Assembly (NCBI GenBank): GCA_913776615.1
Contig: CAJYPK010000022.1
Coordinates: forward strand, 1 to 64,000
DNA from: an uncultured Hymenobacter sp.
Lineage (GTDB): Bacteria > Bacteroidota > Bacteroidia > Cytophagales > Hymenobacteraceae
Length of the DNA: 64,000 bases
Reading direction: 5' to 3'
The translations under genes were made by a program, and so were the position numbers. A model generated the notes under the pieces. That model saw only the letters and a list, made by a program, of their open reading frames with translations. It was not told the origin of the DNA and made no database searches. Below, piece after piece: positions 45,076 to 51,840 of the stretch. Every line of letters begins with the position of its first letter. Position 1 is the stretch's first letter.

Positions 45076-45177
45076 AAAAATGTGAGGATGTGCGGAATGT
45101 GGGAAAGTGGAAGTACTAGCGCGAGTCGCCCTTCTGCATTTCCCACATTCCGCACATTTTTACATTCGCACATCCCC
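45076..45177. repeat. AT/G word-type inverted repeat (GTGGGAAATG family)
   Basis: GTGAGGATGTGCGGAATG and GGGAAAGTGG on the left; CCCACATTCCGCACATTTT and CATTCGCACATCC on the right. It fills the space between the DUF151 stop and the aminotransferase start and resembles the element at 15620-15807. Confidence 0.85.
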
Positions 45178-45182
45178 TACTT

Positions 45183-46418
45183 ATGTCATTATCCGTATCG
45201 CAGCGCGGGCAGGAAATGCCGGCCTCCCCGTTTCGCAAGCTGGCCCCCTTTGCCGAGGCCGCCAAGGCGCGGGGCCGCAAGGTGTACCACCTCAACATCG
45301 GCCAGCCCGACATTGCCACCCCGCCGAGCATGTTCGACGCCGTGCGCCAGGCCGATATTCGGGTGCTGGCCTACAGCCACGGGGCGGGCACCGATAGCTA
45401 CCGCCAGAAGTTGGCCGCCTACTACCACCGCGCTGGTATAGAAGTATCTACGGAAGAAATCCTGGTGACCACGGCCGGCAGCGAAGCTATTCTGTTCGCG
45501 CTACTCACCTGTCTCAACCCCGGCGACGAGCTGGTGATTCCGGAGCCGTTTTACGGTACCTACACCGCTTTCGCCATCGCGGCGGGCGTGAAAATCGTGA
45601 CCGTCACGGCCACCATCGACAACGGCTTTGCCCTGCCGCCGCTGGCTGATTTCGAAGCCGTTATCACGCCGCGCACCAAGGCCATTCTGCTGTGCAACCC
45701 CAGCAACCCCACCGGGCACGTGTACACCCAGCGCGAGCTCGACGACCTGCTGGGCCTCTGCCTACGGCACCAGTTGTTCCTGCTGTCGGACGAGGCTTAC
45801 CGCGAGTATTGCTACGACGGTGCCCGCGCCATTAGCGCCCTCAACCTGGCCGGCGGCGAGGAGCACGTGGTGGTGCTCGATACCATTTCGAAGCGCTACA
45901 GCGCCTGCGGGGCGCGGGTGGGCTCGCTCGTGACGCGCAACAAGGCCGTATTCGAGGCCGCGTTTCACTTCGCCCAGATGCGCATTAGCCCGCCCGGGCT
46001 GGGCATGCTGCTGGGCGAGGCCGCCGTGGAGCTGCCCGAAAGCTATTTCGACGAAAACCGCGCCGAGTACCAGGCCCGCCGCGACCTCGCCGTGCGCCGC
46101 CTGCAAGCCATGCCCGGCGTGCAGTGCCCCGTGCCGGGCGGCGCGTTCTACGTGATGGCCCACCTGCCCGTGGACGACGCCGAGCGCTTCGGCGAGTGGC
46201 TGCTGACGGATTTCGCCTACGAAAACCAGACCCTGATGCTCTCGCCCGCCAACGGCTTCTACCAAACGCCCGGCCTGGGCCGCCAGCAGGTGCGCCTGGC
46301 CTACATCCTGAACCTGACCGACCTCGACGCGGCCCTCACCTGCCTGGAGCACGCCCTGCTGGCCTACCCCGGCCGCACGCTGGCGAAAACCGACGTGCCG
46401 GAACTCGCTACTGCTTGA
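45183..46418 (+). CDS. PLP-dependent aminotransferase (class I/II)
   Basis: 411 aa, fold type I aspartate-aminotransferase family. Motifs: NIGQPDIATPP near 38-48, CNPSNPTGHVY (about 171-181), Schiff-base Lys K237 in ISKRYSACGARVG, and the conserved Arg region near the C-terminus. The SACGARVGS pattern is usual for the large subgroup that acts on aspartate, aromatic or alanine substrates. The substrate is unclear. It lies 1.6 kb upstream of the isonitrile genes, but separated by terminators. Confidence 0.88.
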   Translation: MSLSVSQRGQEMPASPFRKLAPFAEAAKARGRKVYHLNIGQPDIATPPSMFDAVRQADIRVLAYSHGAGTDSYRQKLAAYYHRAGIEVSTEEILVTTAGSEAILFALLTCLNPGDELVIPEPFYGTYTAFAIAAGVKIVTVTATIDNGFALPPLADFEAVITPRTKAILLCNPSNPTGHVYTQRELDDLLGLCLRHQLFLLSDEAYREYCYDGARAISALNLAGGEEHVVVLDTISKRYSACGARVGSLVTRNKAVFEAAFHFAQMRISPPGLGMLLGEAAVELPESYFDENRAEYQARRDLAVRRLQAMPGVQCPVPGGAFYVMAHLPVDDAERFGEWLLTDFAYENQTLMLSPANGFYQTPGLGRQQVRLAYILNLTDLDAALTCLEHALLAYPGRTLAKTDVPELATA

Positions 46419-46485
46419 GTTGCGCGGACTTTGCAGTCCGCGTTTCGCTAGCCCATCGAACGCGGACTACAAAGTCCGCGCAACT
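46418..46485. repeat. 27-bp inverted repeat after the aminotransferase
   Basis: Positions 46418-46444 pair with 46459-46485 with one mismatch (26/27) around 14 bases. It begins at the last base of the aminotransferase stop codon. Arm: AGTTGCGCGGACTTTG, containing CGCGGACT...AGTCCGCG. Confidence 0.88.
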
Positions 46486-46511
46486 ACGCTAAGCTTATTT
46501 TAAGAAACAGG

Positions 46512-46545
46512 AAGGTGAGCGCTTACGTCTGTAAGCGCTCACCTT
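46512..46545 (+). terminator. Hairpin with T-rich tail before the cytochrome gene
   Basis: AAGGTGAGCGCTTAC pairs perfectly with GTAAGCGCTCACCTT (46512-46526 with 46531-46545) around a 4-base loop, followed by CTTCTGTTT. It is 12 bases before the ATG of the cytochrome gene at 46557, so it lies in the untranslated leader or marks the end of the previous transcript. Confidence 0.7.
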
Positions 46546-46556
46546 CTTCTGTTTAT

Positions 46557-47234
46557 ATGCCCACCCAAACCGCACCGCCCGTCACCGCCACCCACGACTA
46601 TTCGGTCGCCATGCGCCTCTGGCACTGGGCCAACGCCGCGCTGGTGTCGGGCCAATTGCTGACCATTCTGTTTCAGAAAGTTATTGTGAACGCCAAGCAG
46701 GCGGTGCCCGAGTTTCAGGCGGCGATTACCAAGGGCGGGGGCACGCTCAGCGCGCAGCAGGGCCGGGCGGTGGCGCACGTGATCAGCGAGCGCATCTGGA
46801 CGTGGCACGTGTGGCTGGGGGTGGCGCTGGCCGCCTTTTGGCTGTTTTGGACGGTAATGCAGGCGCTCGACCCAGCCGGGCGGCGCTTCGGGGCGCGGCT
46901 GCGGGCGGCAACCCAGCGGTATAAGCTGGCGGCCCCGGCCGAGCACGCCGCGGCCCGCCACGTGCTGCTGGCCAAGCTTACCTACGCAGCGTTCTACTTG
47001 TTTATCACCATCATGGTGGTGACGGGGCTGGCCCTGATTTTTGCCGACGACCTGCCCTGGCTGGGCAGCCTGGAGCATACCGTGAAGGAAGTGCACAACG
47101 TCACCATGTACTTGATTATCGGCTACATCGTGCTGCACGTGGGGGGTGTGGTGTGGGCCGACATTTACGACGACCGGGGGCTCATCTCGCGCATGGTGAG
47201 CGGCGACGACCCGCGCACGCCCGACCACGTATAA
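46557..47234 (+). CDS. Cytochrome b/b6-domain membrane protein
   Basis: 225 aa from ATG 46557 (MPTQTAPPVTATHDYSVAMR). Four hydrophobic helices. Candidate heme His ligands: H in MRLWHWANA, H in IWTWHVWLG, H in VKEVHNVTMYL and H in YIVLHVGGV, the pattern of cytochrome b561/Ni-Fe-hydrogenase b-type domains. It moves electrons across the membrane, partner unknown. The strong hairpin just upstream and the promoter just downstream suggest it is transcribed alone. A link to the isonitrile genes is not shown. Confidence 0.82.
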   Translation: MPTQTAPPVTATHDYSVAMRLWHWANAALVSGQLLTILFQKVIVNAKQAVPEFQAAITKGGGTLSAQQGRAVAHVISERIWTWHVWLGVALAAFWLFWTVMQALDPAGRRFGARLRAATQRYKLAAPAEHAAARHVLLAKLTYAAFYLFITIMVVTGLALIFADDLPWLGSLEHTVKEVHNVTMYLIIGYIVLHVGGVVWADIYDDRGLISRMVSGDDPRTPDHV

Positions 47235-47241
47235 CAAACAG

Positions 47242-47272
47242 TTGTTAGCCGGTGCGGCGGCGGGTAACTTTG
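47242..47272 (+). promoter_or_regulatory. Promoter of the TetR gene
   Basis: TTG (47242-47244), a 20-base spacer and TAACTTTG (47265-47272): a good Bacteroidota -33/-7 pair. The spacer begins with a 10-mer (47246-47255) found at the same place in the promoter of the next gene. The TetR ATG is at 47298. Confidence 0.75.
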
Positions 47273-47297
47273 CTAATCTAGCCCTTCTCTCCCACCC

Positions 47298-47882
47298 ATG
47301 CTCAAAACGAAGAAATCGGTCAAGCGCGAGCTTATCCTGGCCGAAGCCGCCAAGCTATTCAAAGACCGGGGTTACAGTGGCACCTCCATGCGCGACCTGG
47401 CCGGGCAGGTGGGCATGGAAGCGGCGAGTATGTACAACCACATCAAGTCGAAAGACGAGCTGCTGGATACCATCTGCTTTCGGATTTCAAACACGTACAT
47501 CTCCCAGCTGGCCGAGATTGAGCGTACCGGTACTTCCTACGGGGAAAAAATTAAGTCGCTGGTGCGCCTGCACATCCGGCTGATGGTGGAGGATGGCGCG
47601 GCCGTTTCGGTGGCCAACCACGACTGGAAATACCTGCCCGAGCCGCGCCTTACCGAGTTCAAGCAGGCCCGCAAAAACTACGAGAAGGGCTTTGCCGCGC
47701 TCATTGAGGCGGGCATCGCGGCGGGCGAGTTTCGGCCGGTGAATGCCTCGGTGGCGCTGTTTACGGTACTCTCGGCCGTGCGCTGGGTGGAGCTGTGGTA
47801 CCGGCCGGGCCGGGGCCTGAGCGCGCAGGAGCTGGAAAATGACATTATCACGGTGCTGCTGAGCGGGTTGGAGCATTGCTAG
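47298..47882 (+). CDS. TetR/AcrR-family regulator
   Basis: 194 aa. The N-terminal TetR DNA-binding domain is clear: KRELILAEAAKLFKDRGYSGTSMRDLAGQVGMEAASMYNHIKSKDELL (several segments, about 8-58), with the recognition helix around AASMYNHI. The C-terminal helical domain would bind a small ligand and dimerise. It lies immediately upstream of a second TetR-type domain fused to an isonitrile synthase. It likely represses one or both promoters at 47242 and 47876. Confidence 0.92.
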   Translation: MLKTKKSVKRELILAEAAKLFKDRGYSGTSMRDLAGQVGMEAASMYNHIKSKDELLDTICFRISNTYISQLAEIERTGTSYGEKIKSLVRLHIRLMVEDGAAVSVANHDWKYLPEPRLTEFKQARKNYEKGFAALIEAGIAAGEFRPVNASVALFTVLSAVRWVELWYRPGRGLSAQELENDIITVLLSGLEHC

Positions 47883-47909
47883 CCGGTGCCCGCAATCGGG
47901 GTAGCTTTG
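47876..47909 (+). promoter_or_regulatory. Promoter of the TetR-isonitrile synthase gene
   Basis: TTG (47876-47878), a 23-base spacer and TAGCTTTG (47902-47909). The bases 47880-47889 are the same 10-mer TAGCCGGTGC as at 47246-47255. It overlaps the stop codon of the TetR gene. The proposed ATG is 73 bases after the -7 element. Confidence 0.7.
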
Positions 47910-47982
47910 TAATGGTCCGGCGGCGCAGTTTGCGCGGCGGGCTATTTGTCTCTTGCCTCCCCTTCCGGCTTCGCCCTTGCCC

Positions 47983-49611
47983 ATGCTGCCTGACTTTCTC
48001 CCACCGGGTGCCGCCGCCCTGACTACCCGCCGCACGCTACTCGATAGGGGCCTGCACCTGTTCGAGCAGCAAGGCTTTCATGCGGTGAGCGTGGCCGATA
48101 TTGCCAGCGCCAGCGGCCAGCCGCTGGCCGAGGTATACCGCTATTTTGGCTCGAAAAGCGATTTCGTGCTGGGCCTCTACCAGCGCATTCACGACGAGCT
48201 GGAAGCCCGCGTGCCCGACCTGAGCCCCGGCCCGCTGGCCCTGCGCTTCCAGGAGCTATTACAGGTAAAGCTAGACTTACTGGAGCCGCACCGCCGCACG
48301 CTGCGCGCCCTGCTGGCCACCCTGCTCGACGAGGAGGCCCCGGCCGGCGTGCTCAGCCCCGAAACCGAAAACATCCGCCTGCGCGGGCTGGCTTTGTTCG
48401 AAGCCGTGGTGCAGGGGGCCACCGACGCGCCGCCCGCCGCCACCCAGCCCGCGCTGGTGCAAACGCTGTACGCCGCGCACTGGGCCGTGCTGGGCCTGCG
48501 CTTTCTTGACCGCTCGGCCGGCGGGCAGGCCACCCGCGACGCGCTGGAGCTGGTCGCCGCCGGCCTGGCGCTGGCCACGCCGCAGCTCGATTCGCTGTTT
48601 GTGCCCACCTTATTGGGGCAGGTGGGGGCCGTGGTGGGGCAGTTTATCCGGGTGGAGCCGGGCGCTGATTTCGACGTGGCGCGGCGGGTGCTGAAGCTGA
48701 TTTTGCTGCACCGCAAGGTATTGGCCGAGGGCCACGCGGGCTGCGCCACCGAGCCCTGTGCGCAATGCCTGGCCCTGCACCTGCCCAAGCTGCATTACTT
48801 TATCAGCCAGGGCCTCCCGGTGCAACTGATATTGCCCGCCTTCCCGGCCAAGTCGCCCAACCGCCAGAAGGTGCTCGGCGCGCTGCCCGACCTGGGCGAG
48901 GAAATCGCGCTCACGTTTTTGCAAAGCCTGTGCGACGACATCCGGCAGGTGTACGCGCCCGGTGCCCAGCTCATCATCTGCGCCGACGGCCGCATTTTCG
49001 CCGACCTCGTGCAAGTGAGCGACGACCAGGTATCGGCCTACAACGACGAGCTGAAGCGGCTGATAGCCAAGCTCGACGCCCGCGACCTATCGGTAGTTAA
49101 CCTCGAAGACCTGCTCGCCACCACTTCGTTCGATGAAGCCCGCGCCGCCATCACGGCGCAGTACGGCGAGCCGCTGGCCGAGCTGCAAGCCCGCGTGCGC
49201 GACGCCCCGCACCACCGGGCCATGTTCAACGGCATCCACCGCTTCGTGGCCGAAGACGGGCTGGCGCTAGCCCCCGAAAAAAGCAAGAGCCGGGTGAAGG
49301 AGGAAAGCAAGGCCGTGGCCTACGAGGTAATCCGCCGCAGCAACGCCTGGACGCGACTGCTGGCCCAGGAGTTTCCGCACGCCCTGCGCCTGAGCATTCA
49401 CCCCCAGCACCCGCACGCCGACAAAATCGGCCTGCGCATTACCCGCGCCGTCGATGACTGGCTCACGCCCTGGCACGGGGTGGTGCTGCTGCGCGAAAAC
49501 GATTACGTGCTGCTGAAGCGCCAACAGGCCGAGGCCGCCGGGGCCACGCTGGTCGAGCAGGTGGGCCGCCCCAGCCACTTCGTCGCCAGGCCGGATTCTT
49601 ACACCAACTAG
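47983..49611 (+). CDS. TetR-type domain fused to isonitrile (isocyanide) synthase, PvcA/IsnA/DIT1 family
   Basis: 542 aa from ATG 47983 (a TTG at 47953 is also in frame). Residues about 16-65 are a TetR_N helix-turn-helix: RRTLLDRGLHLFEQQGFH, SVADIASASGQPLAEVYRYF. Residues about 80-215 are helical, like a TetR ligand domain. Residues about 225-542 are the PvcA/DIT1 domain: LPAFPAKSPNRQKVLGALPD (about 284-303), then CADGRIFADLVQVSD (about 333-347) and HPHADKIGLRI (about 477-487). A Cys cluster, C254-x4-C259-x2-C262, precedes it. The enzyme class converts the amine of Tyr or Trp to an isonitrile using ribulose-5-phosphate. PvcA proteins are normally about 300-330 aa, so the extra domain is real. 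Confidence 0.88.
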   Translation: MLPDFLPPGAAALTTRRTLLDRGLHLFEQQGFHAVSVADIASASGQPLAEVYRYFGSKSDFVLGLYQRIHDELEARVPDLSPGPLALRFQELLQVKLDLLEPHRRTLRALLATLLDEEAPAGVLSPETENIRLRGLALFEAVVQGATDAPPAATQPALVQTLYAAHWAVLGLRFLDRSAGGQATRDALELVAAGLALATPQLDSLFVPTLLGQVGAVVGQFIRVEPGADFDVARRVLKLILLHRKVLAEGHAGCATEPCAQCLALHLPKLHYFISQGLPVQLILPAFPAKSPNRQKVLGALPDLGEEIALTFLQSLCDDIRQVYAPGAQLIICADGRIFADLVQVSDDQVSAYNDELKRLIAKLDARDLSVVNLEDLLATTSFDEARAAITAQYGEPLAELQARVRDAPHHRAMFNGIHRFVAEDGLALAPEKSKSRVKEESKAVAYEVIRRSNAWTRLLAQEFPHALRLSIHPQHPHADKIGLRITRAVDDWLTPWHGVVLLRENDYVLLKRQQAEAAGATLVEQVGRPSHFVARPDSYTN

Positions 49612-49692
49612 TCAGGATTTTCAACCCTCAACCCTGCGCCGGGGCTGCACCTTTGTGCCCGTCGCCCGGCGTCTACTCCCTGCCTTTCCGCC

Positions 49693-51447
49693 ATGCCCGC
49701 CTACACCCTCGAACCGCAAACTCCCTTCGGCCTGCTGGTGCGGGCCTTGGCCCCCGGCTACACCCTGGCCGGCTTCCCGGCTACCCAGATAATGAGTTGG
49801 GTGCGTGAGCACCGCGTCCTCATCTTCCGGGGCTTCGAGGTGTTCGATAAAACGGGCTTTGCGCTGTACGCGCAAACGCTGGGCGAGCCGCTGCAATGGC
49901 CTTTCGGGGCTATTAATGAACTGAAGGTCAAGCCCGACGCCAAGAATTACCTCTACACCCCCAGCGCCGTACCACTGCACTGGGACGGGGCCTTCGTGGG
50001 GAAGATTCCCTACCTGATTTTCTTCCAGTGCCTGAAAGCCCCCCGGCCCGAGGACCGGGGCGGCACGACGTTTTCGGACACTACCCGGGCGCTGGCCCGC
50101 GCCGGGGCCAGCCAACGCGCCCGCTGGGAAGACGCCACGCTGCGCTACAGCACCGAAAAAGTGGTGCATTACGGCGGCTCCATCACCCAGCGGCTGGTGC
50201 AGCCGCACCCGGTTACGGGCGAGGCTACTTTGCGCTTTGCCGAGCCGGTCAACGACCTGAACCCCGTGACGGTGGAAGTCCTCGGGGCCGCCCCCGACGA
50301 GCAGGCCAGCCTCATTGCGGAGCTGCAAGCGGCACTGTACGAGCCGGAAGTACTGCTCGTGCACAGCTGGGCCGACAACGACCTGGTGCTGGCCGACAAC
50401 CACGCCCTGCTGCACGGCCGCGAGGCGTTTGTGAATCCCAACGAGCGGCACATTCAGCGCATCAACATCCTGGCGCGGCCCACGGCGGGCAAGCTGCAAC
50501 GGTTTTTGAAGAACAGTAAAATCCTGCGCCGCCCCGAGTTTCTACCGGCCGAGATTCCCATTTTCTTCATCCCCATCCTGCTCAGCGCCGAGGATTTCCG
50601 CTTCCTCAAGAAGCCGGAACTGTACGTAGGGCTGGCGGGCATCTACCTGCTGTTCAACTTTGGCGACATGGTGAATACCTACGCCGACCGCCGCGTGGAT
50701 GCCGTCTACAAAAGCTACCTTTCCAACGCCATTTTCGAGCTCGGCGACATGGGCGTGCGCTGGCAGATGCGGGCCTCGGTAGCGGGTACGGTCCTCATCA
50801 GCCTGTGGCTGACGCAACGCACCGGACGCTGGCAGTTCGTGCCGCTCACGGTCATCGGCTGGGCGCTGGGCTTGCAATACTCCTGGCAGCCGCTGCACCT
50901 CAAGTCGCGCGGGGTGTGGCAGCTAGCCGCGCTGTGGGCCGTTATCTTCTTCGGGCCGATGGCGTACACGAGCAGCCTCGTCACCCGCTTTCCCCGCCCG
51001 GCGGTGCTCACGCTGGCCGCCGCCTACGGCCTGCTGCAAGTGGGCGTGCTGATGCTCAACAATGCCGAGGATTACACCGAGGACCGCGCCGCCGGGCTGC
51101 ACACGGCCATCGTGGCGCTGGGCCTGCACCGCAGCATGCGCGTGGCCCAGGTGCTCACGGGCGGCGCGGGCCTGCTGGCCCTGGGCAGCTTCGGCTACCT
51201 GTTCAAGGCCGAGCGGCTGCCCAAGGCGACCTACCTGGCGCTGCTGCCCCTGGCCGGGGCCGTGGGCTACATCGCCCGGGGCTACGAGGCCGTGAATCAG
51301 CAGATTGCCAGCCAGGACGAGACCGAGGCCACCGCCACCATCAAGCAGAGCGGCCGACTCATTCCGCAGTGGCTCATGGCTACCGCCTTCACTAGCTTGC
51401 TGGCGGCGGGGGTGCTGTTTGGGGCGCGGGTGCTGCGGAAGAAGTAA
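49693..51447 (+). CDS. Fusion of PvcB/TauD-type 2-oxoglutarate oxygenase and UbiA-type prenyltransferase
   Basis: 584 aa. Residues about 1-270: a TauD/PvcB Fe(II)/2OG oxygenase with H96-x-D98 (LHWDGAF), distal H241 in LLHGREAF and R252 eleven residues later, the usual metal/2OG set. PvcB-type enzymes oxidise the isonitrile made by PvcA, often to a vinyl isonitrile. Residues about 285-584: about eight or nine membrane helices with UbiA motifs. Motif 1 is N328-T-x-x-D332-x3-D336 (NTYADRRVD, the first Asp replaced by Thr). Motif 2 is EDYTEDRAAG with D460 and D464. UbiA enzymes transfer prenyl groups to aromatic acceptors. It starts 81 bases after the synthase gene. Confidence 0.87.
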   Translation: MPAYTLEPQTPFGLLVRALAPGYTLAGFPATQIMSWVREHRVLIFRGFEVFDKTGFALYAQTLGEPLQWPFGAINELKVKPDAKNYLYTPSAVPLHWDGAFVGKIPYLIFFQCLKAPRPEDRGGTTFSDTTRALARAGASQRARWEDATLRYSTEKVVHYGGSITQRLVQPHPVTGEATLRFAEPVNDLNPVTVEVLGAAPDEQASLIAELQAALYEPEVLLVHSWADNDLVLADNHALLHGREAFVNPNERHIQRINILARPTAGKLQRFLKNSKILRRPEFLPAEIPIFFIPILLSAEDFRFLKKPELYVGLAGIYLLFNFGDMVNTYADRRVDAVYKSYLSNAIFELGDMGVRWQMRASVAGTVLISLWLTQRTGRWQFVPLTVIGWALGLQYSWQPLHLKSRGVWQLAALWAVIFFGPMAYTSSLVTRFPRPAVLTLAAAYGLLQVGVLMLNNAEDYTEDRAAGLHTAIVALGLHRSMRVAQVLTGGAGLLALGSFGYLFKAERLPKATYLALLPLAGAVGYIARGYEAVNQQIASQDETEATATIKQSGRLIPQWLMATAFTSLLAAGVLFGARVLRKK

Positions 51448-51485
51448 GGTATTTAAGAAATATTTTCAAAGCCTCAGCCGGGCGC

Positions 51486-51674
51486 AGCCCTTACGCGAGA
51501 CCCCACCCCCAACCCCTCCCCTTTGGGAGAGGGGAGCCTTTCGTGAGCTGTTAGCCTTTAGCTGTTAGCTCCTAGCTTTTCTGAACAGCGAGCTGACAGC
51601 TAATAGCTAACCGCCTACGGTCGGCTCCCCTCTCCCCAAGGGGAGGGGCCGGGGGTGGGGTCTCGCGTAAGAGC
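51486..51674. repeat. 53-bp polypurine-type inverted repeat
   Basis: Positions 51486-51538 pair with 51622-51674 with four mismatches (49/53). The arm is CCACCCCC-rich in the centre (ACGCGAGACCCCACCCC, then CCCTTTGGGAGAGGGG). The spacer repeats AGCTGTTAGC-like words, a second inner inverted repeat. It and the flanking bases make up the 393-base gap 51448-51840, which holds no gene. The last 160 bases form the probable promoter region of the FAD gene, with no clear TAnnTTTG. Confidence 0.9.
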
Positions 51675-51840
51675 TGCTACACTATCGCAGTTTTGGCGTC
51701 GCTGTATGGTGACTTCGAAACTGCATTAGGCTCCATCTGCTTCTCCCTCGACTTACTTTTTAAACGGGCTCACTAATTACCCAGAGACACGCTCCCGTGC
51801 CAACGAATTAGGATTCACTCTTGCTTCACACTTTTTACCA

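Noticed and set aside
46557..47234. Cytochrome b as part of the isonitrile cluster
   Set aside because: It has its own terminator-like leader, and a new promoter follows it. Only proximity supports the link.
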